Counted from the first letter of the stretch, positions 9,374-20,819 are shown. The stretch: 64,000 nt of DNA from Mixta hanseatica (GCF_023517775.1 NZ_CP082904.1:2418001-2482000), one strand, 5' to 3'. Numbers and translations: made by a program. Notes: generated by a model not told the origin, from the sequence alone.

Positions 9374-9553
9374 AACAACCTCGGTTTGTCTTACGTTATG
9401 CCGTCGATTTTACCCGGATTTGCCGTTATGGATAGCCGCTGCGCTCTGACCGCGCTTTAAGCATCCTCCGATCGATCTCACTCTTCGCCCAGGCTATGCT
9501 GCTCTTTTTTCGGCAGCGAAACGGGAAGCTTGCCATTTTTACAGGGAGATAAA

Positions 9554-9796
9554 ATGAAAATATTGCTTCGAATTGTGAGTCTGCTGGCGTTAATCTGGTT
9601 GGGGCTGCTGCTCACCGGCTATGGCGTGCTGACCGGCAGCCATAAAAATGTCGCCGGCATCGGTTTGCAGTGTCAGTATCTGACGGCACGCGGCATGATT
9701 AAAGCCCAGTATTTGCACAGCGACAGCGGCATTATTGGCGTGGCGGATTGTCCCCTGCTCAGAAAGACATCTGAGGTTGTCGACAATAACGAGTAG
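9554..9796 (+). CDS. yobH: YobH family small exported/membrane protein
   Basis: 80 residues from the ATG at 9554 (MKILLRIVSLLALIWLGLLL), preceded by GGGAG. An upstream ATG at 9530 lacks a site. The N-terminal hydrophobic helix is followed by a small domain with LQCQYLTARGMIKAQYLHS and two cysteines, matching E. coli YobH (79 residues). Function unknown. It converges with kdgR. Confidence 0.88.
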   Translation: MKILLRIVSLLALIWLGLLLTGYGVLTGSHKNVAGIGLQCQYLTARGMIKAQYLHSDSGIIGVADCPLLRKTSEVVDNNE

Positions 9797-9812
9797 CTGC
9801 GCCTGCTGAGTT

Positions 9813-9834
9813 AGCGGCACCTGAGGGTGCCGCT
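9813..9834. terminator. Hairpin between yobH and kdgR
   Basis: AGCGGCAC-CTGAGG-GTGCCGCT forms an eight-base stem between two convergent genes. The T tract is weak, so its strength is uncertain. Confidence 0.5.
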
Positions 9835-9843
9835 CTGCTGAGC

Positions 9844-10635
9844 TCAGAAGGGGTAGTCGTGATAGCCGAGCTGGGAAGAGAGCATACGTCCTGCGCGATG
9901 CAGCATCGCCACATATTCGTGCTTGCGCTCTTCTGAAAAACGAATCGTCGGGAAAGAGATACTCATACCGGCAATCACCACGCCGAAACGGTCGAAAACC
10001 GGCACGGCAATACAGCGTAACCCCTCTTCCTGTTCCTCATTATCCTCGCCGAAGCCTTGTGCTTTTACCACGTCCAGCACCTTAAGCAGCTCTTCTTCAC
10101 TGCCCAGGGTATGCGGCGTGCTGCGGCGAAACTCAACCTCACGCAAAATTTCATGCACCTCAGCACGATCGCGCCAGGCGAGTAAGACTTTGCCAATTGC
10201 CGTGCTGTGCAGCGGATTGCGGCGTCCGATACGCGAATACATGCGCAGGTTATACAGCGAATCAATTTTATGGATATAGACGATGCTGTCTTCTTCCAGC
10301 GCACCCAGGTGAATGGTCTCTTTGGTCAGGCGTGACAGCTCGCGCATCTGAATATCCGCGCTGCGAATCAGATCGACATTCTGTAACGCTCTGGCGCCCA
10401 GCTCAAACAGCTTAAGCGTAAGCGCATATTTTTCCGATTCGCCTTCCTGCGACACATAACCCAACGATTTCATGGTTTGAAGAAAACGATAAACGGTGCT
10501 TTTTGACATCATTACGCGCTGCGACAGCTCGGTAATGCCGTTTTCGCGCTCTTCGCCCAGCGCCTGTAATATGCCAAACACTTTCAATACAGAGGAGACC
10601 GAATCCGGCTGCTTATCGCCTTCTACATTCGCCAT
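9844..10635 (-). CDS. kdgR: IclR-family repressor KdgR
   Basis: Represses pectin/hexuronate catabolism and is relieved by 2-keto-3-deoxygluconate. The 263 residues equal the E. coli length. The winged helix is near residues 10-75 (SVSSVLKVFGILQALGEE, SKSTVYRFLQTMKSLGYV); the IclR effector domain follows (ETIHLGALEEDSIVYIHKID, STAIGKVLLAW, CIAVPVFDRFGVVIAGMSIS). The start MANVEGDKQPDS matches the family. It is divergent from yebQ. Confidence 0.97.
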   Translation of the reverse strand: MANVEGDKQPDSVSSVLKVFGILQALGEERENGITELSQRVMMSKSTVYRFLQTMKSLGYVSQEGESEKYALTLKLFELGARALQNVDLIRSADIQMRELSRLTKETIHLGALEEDSIVYIHKIDSLYNLRMYSRIGRRNPLHSTAIGKVLLAWRDRAEVHEILREVEFRRSTPHTLGSEEELLKVLDVVKAQGFGEDNEEQEEGLRCIAVPVFDRFGVVIAGMSISFPTIRFSEERKHEYVAMLHRAGRMLSSQLGYHDYPF

Positions 10636-10823
10636 AGTTAAAGCCTTTTTGAAATTGTTTTATTAAAAATGGAACGCCATTCCCAGTATACGTGGCTCTT
10701 TCCGTTGCAGGCAATATCCGCTATTCATAAGTGACGAGTCTGCAGGAATTTACGGTGGGATTAAGGTGCATCAGGATAAAAAAATCATTAGCATGGTGAT
10801 ATTCACCCTCTTTAAGTTTAACG

Positions 10824-12203
10824 ATGCCTGTGACCATACCCACTGACGGCTTACCGCTGCCGCGCCGCTATGGCGCGATAGCCGCTATTGCTTTAGGAAT
10901 AACCGTTGCGGTGCTTGACGGCACCATCGCCAACGTGGCTCTCCCGACCATCGCGCATGAACTGCAGGCCAGCCCGGCGGAATCCATCTGGATTATCAAC
11001 GCCTACCAGCTGGCGATTATCATGTCGCTGCTTTCCTTCTCTTTTCTGGGCGAGATGTGGGGCTATCGCCGCATCTATCAGGGCGGGCTGCTGCTGTTTA
11101 GCGCCACCTCGCTGCTGTGCGCCTTTTCCGACTCGCTTGGCATGCTGACCGTCGCCCGCGTTATGCAAGGCTTTGGCGGCGCGGCGCTGATGAGCGTCAA
11201 TACCGCCCTGATCCGCATTATTTATCCGCAGCGCTATTTGGGACGCGGCATGGCGATTAACGCACTGATTGTCGCCGTCTCCAGCGCCGCGGGGCCGACG
11301 GTCGCCGCCGCGATTTTGGCCGTTGCGTCGTGGAAGTGGCTGTTTCTGGTGAACGTGCCGGCCGGCATGCTGGCGCTATTGCTCGCCTGGCGTTTTCTGC
11401 CGGATAATACCCAAAAGTCATCCACGCAGCGTTTCGATATTATTAGCGCGGTGATGAATGCGCTGACCTTTGGGCTGCTGCTGTCAGCGTTAAGCGGCGC
11501 GGCTCAGGGCCAGGATTTTCGGCTTATTCTGGCCGAACTGCTGGCGCTGTTAGCGATCGGCACGCTGTTTATCCGCCGTCAGCTGACGATGACCTTTCCG
11601 CTATTGCCGGTGGATCTGCTGCGCATCCCCATTTTTTCGCTCTCTATCTGCACCTCGATATGCTCGTTTCTTGCCCAGATGCTGGCAATGGTTTCCCTGC
11701 CCTTCTTTTTACAGAGCATGTTAGGAAGGAGCGAGGTGGAAACCGGTCTGCTGCTAACGCCCTGGCCGCTGGCGACGATGGTGATGTCGCCGATTGCCGG
11801 ACGCCTGCTGGAGCGTTTTCATGCCGGGCTGTTAGGCGGTATCGGACTGGCTATTTTCGCCTGCGGGCTGTTTGCGCTGGCATGGCTGCCCGCCGCGCCT
11901 GCGGATGGCGATATTATCTGGCGTATGATCCTGTGCGGCGCCGGCTTTGGCCTGTTTCAGTCGCCTAATAACCACACCATTATCACTGCCGCGCCGCGCC
12001 ATCGTAGCGGCGGTGCCAGCGGCATGTTGGGTACGGCACGCCTGCTGGGGCAAACCAGCGGCGCCGCGCTGGTGGCGCTGATGTTCAATCTGTTTGATAC
12101 CCAGGGCACGCACGCCTCACTGTTGCTGGCGGGCCTGTTTTCTACCCTTGCCGCGCTGTTCAGCCTGTCACGCCTGCGTCAACCGTTGCAGCGGGAAAGT
12201 TAA
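10824..12203 (+). CDS. yebQ: MFS drug/H+ antiporter YebQ
   Basis: 459 residues, many hydrophobic helices, of the DHA2-like type with about 14 membrane segments. Diagnostic motifs are LDGTIANVALPTIAHEL in helix 1, the loop motif LGEMWGYRRIYQGG and RVMQGFGGAALMS. E. coli YebQ is 457 residues. Predicted multidrug efflux in the inner membrane; substrate unknown. It has a shared terminator with htpX. Confidence 0.93.
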   Translation: MPVTIPTDGLPLPRRYGAIAAIALGITVAVLDGTIANVALPTIAHELQASPAESIWIINAYQLAIIMSLLSFSFLGEMWGYRRIYQGGLLLFSATSLLCAFSDSLGMLTVARVMQGFGGAALMSVNTALIRIIYPQRYLGRGMAINALIVAVSSAAGPTVAAAILAVASWKWLFLVNVPAGMLALLLAWRFLPDNTQKSSTQRFDIISAVMNALTFGLLLSALSGAAQGQDFRLILAELLALLAIGTLFIRRQLTMTFPLLPVDLLRIPIFSLSICTSICSFLAQMLAMVSLPFFLQSMLGRSEVETGLLLTPWPLATMVMSPIAGRLLERFHAGLLGGIGLAIFACGLFALAWLPAAPADGDIIWRMILCGAGFGLFQSPNNHTIITAAPRHRSGGASGMLGTARLLGQTSGAALVALMFNLFDTQGTHASLLLAGLFSTLAALFSLSRLRQPLQRES

Positions 12204-12240
12204 CGCCCGTACCTGAAGGAGGACGGGAAATTCAGACAAT

Positions 12241-12270
12241 AAAAAACCACCTGCTATGAGGTGGTTTTTT
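12241..12270. terminator. Bidirectional terminator between yebQ and htpX
   Basis: AAAAAACCACCT-GCTATG-AGGTGGTTTTTT is a near-perfect palindrome with A and T tracts on the two sides, placed between convergent genes. Confidence 0.92.
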
Positions 12271-12287
12271 AACGTTTGGCCAGCGTC

Positions 12288-13169
12288 TTATTTCAGATAC
12301 TGACCGCTGCGCAGCGCTTCAATACGTTTATCCAACGGCGGATGCGACATAAAGAATTCGCTTAGCGATTTGCCTTTACCGTTGATGCAAAACGCCATCA
12401 TGCTGCCTGGCTCCTGCGGCTCGTAGCTGGTTTTCAACCGCTGCAGCGCCGCAATCATTTTTTCACGCCCAACCAGGCGCGCAGAACCGGCATCGGCATG
12501 GAACTCACGGTGACGCGAGAACCACATGGTGATCATGCTGGCCAGAATACCAAATACCAGCTCCAGCACCATCGATACGGCAAAATAGACCAGCGGGTTG
12601 CCGTTGCTGCTCTCTTCATCTTCCCGGTTGCCCGACATAAAGCCTGCAGCAACCTGCGCGAGAATGCGGGAAATAAAGATCACAAAGGTGTTCACAATGC
12701 CCTGAATCAGCGTCATGGTAACCATGTCGCCGTTAGCGATATGACTGATTTCATGCGCCAGCACGGCTTCCGCCTCATCACGGCTCATGTTCTGCAACAG
12801 GCCGGTAGAAACAGCGACCAGCGAGGCGTCGCGACGTGCGCCGGTGGCAAACGCGTTAATGTCAGGAGCATGATAAATCGCCACCTGCGGCATAGCGATA
12901 CCCGCCTGCTGCGCCTGACGCCCTACCGTTTCCATTAGCCAGCGTTCCGTTTCAGTACGCGGCTGTTCAATCACTTCACCGCCAACGGAACGTAGTGCCA
13001 TCCATTTCGACATCAGCAGTGAAACAAACGCACCGCCAAAGCCAAACAGACCTGCCATTATCATCAGGCCCTGCACACTGCTTGACTGAATTCCTGTCAG
13101 GCTCAGAATCAGCCCGAATACCAACATCACGGCAAGGTTGGTCAGCAGGAAAAGAGCAATACGCATCAT
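12288..13169 (-). CDS. htpX: Inner-membrane zinc metalloprotease HtpX
   Basis: 293 residues, as in E. coli. Two N-terminal membrane helices are followed by the catalytic motif [14 protein letters not shown] (zinc ligands HExxH, near residue 140) and a further membrane pair. The C-terminal [11 protein letters not shown] is typical. HtpX degrades misfolded membrane proteins with FtsH and is usually under CpxR control; I did not identify a CpxR box with confidence. Confidence 0.97.
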   Translation of the reverse strand: MMRIALFLLTNLAVMLVFGLILSLTGIQSSSVQGLMIMAGLFGFGGAFVSLLMSKWMALRSVGGEVIEQPRTETERWLMETVGRQAQQAGIAMPQVAIYHAPDINAFATGARRDASLVAVSTGLLQNMSRDEAEAVLAHEISHIANGDMVTMTLIQGIVNTFVIFISRILAQVAAGFMSGNREDEESSNGNPLVYFAVSMVLELVFGILASMITMWFSRHREFHADAGSARLVGREKMIAALQRLKTSYEPQEPGSMMAFCINGKGKSLSEFFMSHPPLDKRIEALRSGQYLK

Positions 13170-13354
13170 AAACTTTAATCTTCCTCAGTTAACTAAGCGC
13201 CCATGCGCGGATATACATCGTAGGGGCATCGCGTAGCTTTTCAAGCATACTTAACGTTTAAGTGCTTAAAAAGACATAACTTTACATTTTGTCGCAAACT
13301 TTTTTTAACCCTGGAGCAGGGATTAAACAGCCCGGCTAAACAATGACGCCAAAT

Positions 13355-13384
13355 AAAAAAGGCACCGCTTACGCGGTGCCTTTG
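13355..13384 (-). terminator. Terminator of prc
   Basis: On the minus strand AAAGGCACCGCG-TAA-GCGGTGCCTTTTTT is a GC-rich stem with a T tract, 22 bases past the prc stop. Confidence 0.9.
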
Positions 13385-13406
13385 AAACATGGCTTAAATC
13401 GACGAT

Positions 13407-15452
13407 TTATTTGGCCGTTGCCGCTTTTTCGCCTGGCTGCTCCGGCTGCTGATGCGCCAGATCGTTAGCAATATTTACCGTTTCATCCAGATAAGGATCG
13501 GGTTCTTTATAATCCTTCGGCAAATCGTCCAGCTTCGCCAGCGGCTTCTTGCCTTCCGCTTTATAGCGGGCGTTAATCCGCTCCAGACGCAGCGCATCAT
13601 CTTCATGGTTCTCTTTCTCACGCTGGGCGAGATTGAGCGACACGATATTGCGTTTGTCCTTCATGGCGTTATAACGCTGAATATCTTTGATGATGTACTG
13701 GAACTCGGCATCTTTCGCAATGCGATCCTGATGCGCTTTGGTCAACTGCGGCACCAGATCGCTTAAATCACCCGATTTGGTATAGCTTGCCGCATCGATG
13801 CTATCCCACGGCAGCGCGTTATCCTCAAACTTCTCGCCGGTTTCCGCCGCTTCGATACCGGTAGGCATCAGCAGGTCAGGCGTGACGCCCTTACGCTGCG
13901 TACTGCCGCCGTTGATGCGGTAGAATTTTTGAATGGTGTACTGAACCGAGCCCAGCGCCGGCCATTCAGGGCGCAGCATCTGATCGTAAATGCGGTTCAG
14001 CGAGCGATACTGCTGCACCGTGCCTTTACCGAACGTCGGTTCGCCGACAATCAGCGCACGACCGTAATCCTGCATGGCTGCCGCAAAGATTTCCGACGCC
14101 GAGGCGCTAAAGCGATCGACCAGCACCACCAGCGGGCCTTTGTAATAGACCACGCCGTCGTTATCGCTATCTTCACGCACTTTACCGTTATTGTCGCGTA
14201 CCTGCACTACCGGACCGCTGGGAATAAACAGACCGGAAAGCGATACCGCTTCGGTCAGCGCCCCGCCGCCGTTAGTACGCAGATCGATCACGATGCTATC
14301 GACATGCTGCTTCTGCAATTTCTGCAGCTGCACTTTCACATCATCGGTCAGGCCCACGTAGAAGCCTGGAATATCCAGCACGCCGACTTTGTCTTTGCCG
14401 ACATTGTGCACGCTCATTTTGACAGCGCGATCTTCAAGGCGGATTTTCTCGCGCGTCAGCGTGACGGTGCGGGTTTTAGTGCCCTTCCCGGCAGGCAGGA
14501 TCTCCAGGCGTACTTTACTTCCCTTCGGCCCTTTAATCTTAGCCACCACGTCATCCAGCCGCAGGCCGATAACATCTTCAATCGGCTTGCCGGGCTGACC
14601 CACGCCAACAATGCGATCGCCGACGCTCAGCGCTTTGCTTTTCGCCGCCGGGCCGCCCGCCACCATGGAATTAATAACCGTGTAGTCTTCATCCATTTGC
14701 AGCACTGCGCCGATCCCTTCCAGCGACAGGCTCATTTCAGTATTGAACTGCTCGGTATTGCGCGGGGATAAATAGTTGGTATGCGGGTCGATCTCATGCG
14801 CGAACGCATTCATCGCCAGCTGGAAAACATCTTCGCTATTGCTCTGCGCCAGACGGCGAATAGCGGAATTATAACGCTTGGTGAGAATATCTTTAATCTC
14901 AGCGTCGGTTTTGCCGGTCAGCTTCAGGCTGAGCCAGTCATATTTAACCTTGGCGTCCCATAGCGCGTTCAGTTCAGCACTGCTTTTTGGCCACGGCGCC
15001 TTGCTGCGATCGGTATCGATGGTATCGTTGCCGGTAAAGCTCATCGGCCGGTTCAGTACCGTCAACGCATACTGGTAACGCTCAAAACGGCGTTTTTGCG
15101 CCAGATTGAATAACTGGTAAAACACCGTGAGCTTGCCGCTGCGCAGTTCATCGCCCAGCGTGGTTTTTTTATCGGTGAACTGCGCTACGTCCGTCACCAA
15201 CAGCACGTTATGGCTGTAGTCCAGCATGTTCAGGTAGCGGTCAAAGATTTTCGCTGAGAATGACCGATCGAGATCGAACTGACGGTAGTGGGAGCGGGTA
15301 AAACGAGAGGTAACGCGTTCGCTAACGGTGGCGTGCTGCGGTTCTTCCTGCAGCTGCGGAATTTGATCCGCGCGGGTAATGCTATCAGCGCCAATGGCGT
15401 GACCTGCCAGAAGCAGGCCCGCCATCACGCTCATCTTAAAAAATTTGTTCAT
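13407..15452 (-). CDS. prc: Periplasmic tail-specific protease Prc
   Basis: 681 residues with a cleavable signal peptide (MSVMAGLLLAGHAIGADS). The PDZ domain lies near residues 240-325 (LSLEGIGAVLQMDEDYTVIN). The catalytic Ser-Lys pair is in RFSASASEIFAAAMQDYGR and GEPTFGKGTVQ (near residues 450 and 477 of the precursor). Prc trims proteins with apolar C termini such as FtsI and degrades MepS with NlpI. It lies 19 bases after proQ, probably in one transcript. Confidence 0.97.
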   Translation of the reverse strand: MNKFFKMSVMAGLLLAGHAIGADSITRADQIPQLQEEPQHATVSERVTSRFTRSHYRQFDLDRSFSAKIFDRYLNMLDYSHNVLLVTDVAQFTDKKTTLGDELRSGKLTVFYQLFNLAQKRRFERYQYALTVLNRPMSFTGNDTIDTDRSKAPWPKSSAELNALWDAKVKYDWLSLKLTGKTDAEIKDILTKRYNSAIRRLAQSNSEDVFQLAMNAFAHEIDPHTNYLSPRNTEQFNTEMSLSLEGIGAVLQMDEDYTVINSMVAGGPAAKSKALSVGDRIVGVGQPGKPIEDVIGLRLDDVVAKIKGPKGSKVRLEILPAGKGTKTRTVTLTREKIRLEDRAVKMSVHNVGKDKVGVLDIPGFYVGLTDDVKVQLQKLQKQHVDSIVIDLRTNGGGALTEAVSLSGLFIPSGPVVQVRDNNGKVREDSDNDGVVYYKGPLVVLVDRFSASASEIFAAAMQDYGRALIVGEPTFGKGTVQQYRSLNRIYDQMLRPEWPALGSVQYTIQKFYRINGGSTQRKGVTPDLLMPTGIEAAETGEKFEDNALPWDSIDAASYTKSGDLSDLVPQLTKAHQDRIAKDAEFQYIIKDIQRYNAMKDKRNIVSLNLAQREKENHEDDALRLERINARYKAEGKKPLAKLDDLPKDYKEPDPYLDETVNIANDLAHQQPEQPGEKAATAK

Positions 15453-15471
15453 GCCCAGGGTGGCCTCCGTT

Positions 15472-16161
15472 TCAGAACTGTAAGTGTTCTGCGCGTACGA
15501 TCATTGCCAGGCCGGAAGCCAGCTGTACCCGAACGCCGTCCCTGGAGATTTCCAGAACCGTGGCGTCCATTGCGCTTTTGCCAGCTTTAACTTTAATATT
15601 TTGACCAGGCTGCAGCGCTGAGGTGTCAGTAACGGGTTGCGGACGCGGTTGTCGCGGTGCGGCAGGCGCACGCTCCTGAGCCGGACGCGCATCGTTAGTG
15701 CGGGCTTTGCGCGCTGGCTGGGCGCCTTCGGCAGGTTTACGGCTGACGGCTTTACGCGGACGACGCGCAGGCGTCTCTTCCCCGGTACCGGCTTCACGCT
15801 TTTTCGCCTGCTGCTGCTGGCGCTGCTGCTGAATACGCGCTTTCGCCTCTTCCAGCTGCTTGCGCGCATGTTCAACATGCTGCTCTTCCAGCTCGCCACA
15901 GGGGTTGCCATCCAAATCGACACGAGTTGCGCCCGCTTTAACGCCATACAGATAGCGCCAGCTGGAGGTATAAAGACGCAGAGCGGAACGTAACTGCGTT
16001 TTGCTCAGGTTCATTTCGCCCTGAACACGTTCGACGAGGTCTTGAAAGATACCGATTTTAAGCGGACGCGCTTCACCTTCGGCACTAAAGCAGTGCGGGA
16101 AACGCTCCGCAAGCCAGGCGATGACTTCTTTACTGCTATTCAACTTAGGTTGATTTTCCAT
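15472..16161 (-). CDS. proQ: RNA chaperone ProQ
   Basis: 229 residues (E. coli 232). The N-terminal ProQ/FinO RNA-binding domain spans about 1-120 ([39 protein letters not shown]), followed by a basic Lys/Arg/Ala/Pro linker (about 120-175) and a Tudor-like C-terminal domain ([20 protein letters not shown]). ProQ is a global binder of small RNAs and mRNA 3' ends. It precedes prc, as in E. coli. Confidence 0.97.
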   Translation of the reverse strand: MENQPKLNSSKEVIAWLAERFPHCFSAEGEARPLKIGIFQDLVERVQGEMNLSKTQLRSALRLYTSSWRYLYGVKAGATRVDLDGNPCGELEEQHVEHARKQLEEAKARIQQQRQQQQAKKREAGTGEETPARRPRKAVSRKPAEGAQPARKARTNDARPAQERAPAAPRQPRPQPVTDTSALQPGQNIKVKAGKSAMDATVLEISRDGVRVQLASGLAMIVRAEHLQF

Positions 16162-16257
16162 GAAATTTCCTGATTACAACGGGTTGCCAGCAAGCCGTGG
16201 GCATGAACAGGCGACATTATAATGACCCCATCAGCAATTGCCACGAAATCCAGCGTT

Positions 16258-16758
16258 TTAGCCACGATTCAGATGAATATATTTTTTAACATCGCTTTGG
16301 GCTAACACGTTACAAAGCGCATCAGTAAAGGTTTGCAGACCCATTTCATCTTCACTGTCGAAACGATTGAAGCGCGTACTGTCGATATCCAGTACCCCGA
16401 TGACCTCATCGTCGACAATCAGCGGCAGCACAATTTCCGCATTGCTGGCGGCATCACAGGCGATATGCCCCGGGAAGGCATGCACATCATCCACGCGCTG
16501 CACGTTTTTCTCTGCAACTGCCGTGCCACAAACGCCGCGGCCAACCGGAATGCGCACGCAGGCGATTTTGCCCTGGAAAGGCCCCAGCACCAGCGTCTTC
16601 TCTTCGGTTAACAGATAGAAGCCTGCCCAGTTAACCCCTTCCAGACGCTCAAACAGCAGCGCGCTGCTGTTGCTCAGGGCAGCGAGAAAACTGGTTTCAC
16701 CGGCGATAAGCGCACGCAGATCGCGGTTAAGATCGTGATAAAATTCTTGTTTGTTCAT
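16258..16758 (-). CDS. msrC: Free methionine-(R)-sulfoxide reductase MsrC
   Basis: 166 residues (165 in E. coli) forming one GAF domain. The three redox cysteines are visible in IACVRIPVGRGVCGTA and GHIACDAASN. The enzyme reduces free Met-(R)-SO in the cytoplasm. It is divergent from yebS. Confidence 0.95.
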   Translation of the reverse strand: MNKQEFYHDLNRDLRALIAGETSFLAALSNSSALLFERLEGVNWAGFYLLTEEKTLVLGPFQGKIACVRIPVGRGVCGTAVAEKNVQRVDDVHAFPGHIACDAASNAEIVLPLIVDDEVIGVLDIDSTRFNRFDSEDEMGLQTFTDALCNVLAQSDVKKYIHLNRG

Positions 16759-16975
16759 TTCCTGACCATCGTAAAAGCAAGCGGACGGCTACAATTGAGC
16801 CGTCCGGTAAAATAAGCATTAAATATCCATTGCCACAAGGTGAAGGATCCCGGCAGTTAATATAACCTTAGGATCTTGCGGATCGGATTATCAAAACGGG
16901 CTATGCCCCTCAGCGTCCGTTTTCGTCATTTAAGGACCGTGCTTAACTGCACGATGAGGGTCACCGCTTTACTAT

Positions 16976-18217
16976 ATGAAAATACATACTATCAGTCACG
17001 TTCTGCCCCATGAACGTTATCAGCGTTGCCCGCAATGCGATACCCTTTTTTCCTTACCGGATGTGAAATCCTGCCAGTCTGCGCATTGTCCGCGCTGCAA
17101 CGCCAAAATTATGACCGGTCGGGACTGGTCAATGACGCGTTTAACGGCCATGGCGATCACCATGCTGCTGCTGATGCCCTTCGCGTTTACCGAGCCGCTG
17201 ATCCAAATCCGCCTGCTGGGCACGCCGATTCGCGCTAACCTGCTGACCGGCATTATGCAGATGACCATGCAGGGCGATGTGCTGACCGCCGCCATGGTCA
17301 CCTTTTGCACCATCGGCGCGCCGGTAACGCTGGTCGCCTCGATCGTGTTTCTCTTTTTCGGCAATCGGCTGGGGATGAATCTGCGGCCGGTGCTGCTGAT
17401 GCTGGAACGCCTGAAAGAGTGGGTGATGCTGGATATTTATCTGGTGGGCGTGGCGGTGGCGTCGATTAAGGTGAAGGATTATGCCGATATCGATATCGGC
17501 TACGGATTGGTGGCGTTTGTCGCGCTGATGATCCTAAGCCTGTTCACGATGATTCATCTCAACGTAGAGCAGCTGTGGCACCGCTTCTATCCGCAGCCGC
17601 AGGCGGAGGTGGCGCAGGAGAAGTTGCAGATCTGCCTGAACTGCCATCATACCGGGATGCCAGACGCACGCGGGCGCTGTCCGCGCTGCCATACGCGCCT
17701 GGCGCATCGTCGCCCTTATAGCCTGCAAAAATCGTGGGCGGCGTTGATCTCCGCCATCGTTTTCCTCATCCCTGCCAACCTGCTGCCGATATCCATTATC
17801 TATCTGAATGGCGGACGCCAGGAAGACACCATTTTCTCCGGTATCCTGTCGCTGGCCTCCGGCAATATCCCGGTGGCGGCCATCGTGTTTATCGCCAGTA
17901 TTCTGGTGCCTTTTACTAAGGTACTGGTGCTATTGGTGCTGCTGCTCAGCATTCATTTTCGCTGTCAGCAGGGGCTAAAAACGCGTATCCGACTGCTGCG
18001 TCTGGTCACCTGGGTGGGACGCTGGTCGATGCTGGATCTGTTTGTGATTTCGTTAACCATGTCGCTGGTCAACCGTGATCAGCTGCTGGCTTTTACTATG
18101 GGACCGGCCGCCTTCTATTTCGGCGCCGCGGTAATTTTAACTATCCTCGCCGTACAGTGGCTGGATAGCCGTCTTATTTGGGATGCTCATGCAACAAACG
18201 CCGACTACACCGACTAA
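16976..18217 (+). CDS. yebS: Lipid-transport inner-membrane protein LetA (YebS)
   Basis: 413 residues of the PqiA family. It has paired zinc-binding CxxC modules near residues 18-42 ([16 protein letters not shown]) and 222-242 ([16 protein letters not shown]), each followed by four hydrophobic helices. LetA works with the MCE protein LetB to move lipids between inner and outer membranes. The start [16 protein letters not shown] fits the family. The 3' end overlaps yebT by 29 bases, which suggests translational coupling. Confidence 0.95.
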   Translation: MKIHTISHVLPHERYQRCPQCDTLFSLPDVKSCQSAHCPRCNAKIMTGRDWSMTRLTAMAITMLLLMPFAFTEPLIQIRLLGTPIRANLLTGIMQMTMQGDVLTAAMVTFCTIGAPVTLVASIVFLFFGNRLGMNLRPVLLMLERLKEWVMLDIYLVGVAVASIKVKDYADIDIGYGLVAFVALMILSLFTMIHLNVEQLWHRFYPQPQAEVAQEKLQICLNCHHTGMPDARGRCPRCHTRLAHRRPYSLQKSWAALISAIVFLIPANLLPISIIYLNGGRQEDTIFSGILSLASGNIPVAAIVFIASILVPFTKVLVLLVLLLSIHFRCQQGLKTRIRLLRLVTWVGRWSMLDLFVISLTMSLVNRDQLLAFTMGPAAFYFGAAVILTILAVQWLDSRLIWDAHATNADYTD

Positions 18218-20819
18218 AGCGCGGATAACCAACAAGCGTAAAATTTCGCCGTTTTGGCTATTGCCCTTTATCGCCCTGATGATTGCCGGTTGGCTGCTGT
18301 GGACCAACTATCAGGAGCGCGGCACCACGGTTACCATTGACTTCGCTCAGGCGGATGGGATTGTGCCGGGCCGCACGCCGGTACGCTATCAGGGCGTTGA
18401 GGTGGGCACCGTGCAGGGCATCAGCCTCAGCGACGATCTGCGTAAAATTAAAGTGCGCGTCAGTATCAAAAGCGATATGCGCGATGCGCTGCGCGAGGAT
18501 GCACAATTCTGGCTGGTTACGCCTAAAGCCTCGCTGGCAGGTGTGTCCGGGCTGGATGCGCTGGTCGGTGGTAACTATATCGGCATGATGCCGGGCAAGA
18601 GCGGGCAGCGCCGCGAAAATTTTGTCGCGCTGGATACGCAGCCGAAATATCGCGTCAATACCGGCGAGATGTTGGTGCATCTGCGCGCGCCGGATCTGGG
18701 TTCGCTAAATACCGGCTCGCTGGTCTACTATCGTAAAATTCCGGTCGGGCGCGTGTATGATTACACCATCAATCCGGATAATAACGGCGTGACCGTGGAT
18801 GTATTGATTGAACGCCGTTTTACCAACCTGGTGAAAAAGGACAGCCGCTTCTGGAACGTTTCCGGCGTTAAAGCGGATGTGAATCTGAGCGGCGCGAAAG
18901 TCGAGCTGGAAAGCCTGGCGGCGCTGGTGAACGGCGCTATCGCCTTTGATTCCCCGCCCACATCACAGCAGGCCGCCAGCGAAAGTAACTATCAGCTTTA
19001 TCCCGATCTGGCACACAGTCAGCGCGGCGTGGTCATTACGCTCGATCTGCCTAATGGCAAAGGGCTGCAGGAGGGCAGCACGCCGCTGATCTATCAGGGA
19101 CTGGAAGTGGGTACGCTGACTAAAATGGCTCTCCAGCCCGGTGGTAAAGTGCTGGGCGAGCTAACATTAGATCCCTCCGTAGTGGGGCTGATGCGCAGCG
19201 GAACGCGTATCGAAATGCGCAGCCCGAAAGTTAGCCTGAATAATCCCAACCTGAGTTCGCTGCTTACCGGCACCACGCTGGAGCTGATCCCGGGCGATGG
19301 CGAGCCGCAAAATCGCTTCCAGGTTCGCCAAAGCAACGAGACGCTGTTACAGCAGCCTGACGTGCTGACCGTACGCCTGAGCGCGCCGGAAAGCTACGGC
19401 ATCGATGCCGGTCAGCCGGTGATGCTGCGCGGTATCCAGATCGGCCAGGTTATTCGTCGCCATCTCACCACTAAAGGAGTGGAGTTCGAGGCGGCGATCG
19501 CCCCTGAGCATCGTCAACTGGTGCATGGCGACAGTAAGTTCATTATCAACAGCCGGCTTGACGTTAAATTTGGCCTGGACGGCATGAAAGTGCTGGGTGC
19601 CAGCGCCAGCGAATGGGTGGATGGCGGCATTCGTCTGGAGCCCGGCGGTAAAGGCGCGCCGCTCAGCCAGTATCCGCTCTACGCCAATGCGGAGAAAGCG
19701 GAAGAAGGCATTACCGGCGAACGTCCGCCGACCACGCTGACGCTGACGGCAAACAGCCTGCCGGATATCCAGCCGGGATCGGTAGTGCTGTACCGTAAGT
19801 TCCAGGTCGGTGAAATTGTCGATGTCACGCCGAAAGCCAATGAGTTTGTGGTGGCGGTGCACATCAAGCCGGAATATCGCAAGCTGCTGACGCCCGACAG
19901 CGTCTTCTGGGCGGAGGGCGGCGCTAAAGTGCAGCTAAACGGCAGCGGCCTGACGGTACAGGCTTCGCCGCTGAACCGCGCGCTGCGCGGCGCCATCAGC
20001 TTTGATAACCTGGAAGGCGCCAGCAGCAGCAAAAATGAAACGCGCGTGCTTTACAGCTCCGAAACCGCGGCGCGTGCCGTCGGCAGCCAGATCCTGCTGC
20101 ACACCTATGACGGCAGCAAGCTCTCGGCCAACATGCCGATTCGCTATCTGGGTATCGATATCGGCCAGGTTGAATCGCTGGCGCTCAGCCAGGATCATAA
20201 TCAGGTGATCGCCAAAGCAGTGCTGTATCCGGAATATGTGCAAAGTTTTGCCCGTACCGGCAGCCGTTTCTCGGTAGTTTCGCCGGAAATCTCGGCGACC
20301 GGGGTGAATCATTTGGAAACGCTGTTGCAGCCCTATATCAATGTCGATCCGGGTAAAGGGAGCCTGAATCGCCGTTTCGAGCTGCAGGAAACCACCATTA
20401 CCGACTCACGTTATCTGGATGGGCTGAATATCGTCGTAGACGCGCCGGAAGCGGGCTCGCTGGGCATCGGCACGCCGGTGCTGTTCCGTGGCGTTGAGGT
20501 GGGTATCGTCACCGGCACCTCGCTCGGCAGTATGGCGGATCGCGTACAGGTTCAGCTGCGCATCAGCAAGAAATATCAGCATCTGGTGCGCAACAACTCG
20601 GTGTTCTGGCTGGCCTCTGGCTATCATCTTGACTTTGGCCTGATCGGCGGGGTGGTGAAAACCGGCACCTTCCAGCAGTTTATTCGCGGCGGCATTCAGT
20701 TCGCCACGCCGCCGACGGTGCCGCTGGCGCCGCAGGCCGCCTCCGGCAAGCACTTCCTGTTACAGGAGGAAGAGCCGAAAGAGTGGCGTAAATGGGGCAC
20801 GGCAATCCCCTCCTCCTGA
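18189..20819 (+). CDS. yebT: MCE-domain lipid-transport tunnel protein LetB (YebT)
   Basis: 876 residues, close to the E. coli 877. The ATG at 18189 (MQQTPTTPT) matches the family start; an ATG at 18183 is possible. One N-terminal membrane helix ([17 protein letters not shown]) anchors seven tandem MCE domains, each recognisable by a (V/L)xYxGxxVG-type motif, for example [29 protein letters not shown] and [14 protein letters not shown]. The protein forms a periplasm-spanning hexameric tube. Confidence 0.96.
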   Translation: MQQTPTTPTKARITNKRKISPFWLLPFIALMIAGWLLWTNYQERGTTVTIDFAQADGIVPGRTPVRYQGVEVGTVQGISLSDDLRKIKVRVSIKSDMRDALREDAQFWLVTPKASLAGVSGLDALVGGNYIGMMPGKSGQRRENFVALDTQPKYRVNTGEMLVHLRAPDLGSLNTGSLVYYRKIPVGRVYDYTINPDNNGVTVDVLIERRFTNLVKKDSRFWNVSGVKADVNLSGAKVELESLAALVNGAIAFDSPPTSQQAASESNYQLYPDLAHSQRGVVITLDLPNGKGLQEGSTPLIYQGLEVGTLTKMALQPGGKVLGELTLDPSVVGLMRSGTRIEMRSPKVSLNNPNLSSLLTGTTLELIPGDGEPQNRFQVRQSNETLLQQPDVLTVRLSAPESYGIDAGQPVMLRGIQIGQVIRRHLTTKGVEFEAAIAPEHRQLVHGDSKFIINSRLDVKFGLDGMKVLGASASEWVDGGIRLEPGGKGAPLSQYPLYANAEKAEEGITGERPPTTLTLTANSLPDIQPGSVVLYRKFQVGEIVDVTPKANEFVVAVHIKPEYRKLLTPDSVFWAEGGAKVQLNGSGLTVQASPLNRALRGAISFDNLEGASSSKNETRVLYSSETAARAVGSQILLHTYDGSKLSANMPIRYLGIDIGQVESLALSQDHNQVIAKAVLYPEYVQSFARTGSRFSVVSPEISATGVNHLETLLQPYINVDPGKGSLNRRFELQETTITDSRYLDGLNIVVDAPEAGSLGIGTPVLFRGVEVGIVTGTSLGSMADRVQVQLRISKKYQHLVRNNSVFWLASGYHLDFGLIGGVVKTGTFQQFIRGGIQFATPPTVPLAPQAASGKHFLLQEEEPKEWRKWGTAIPSS

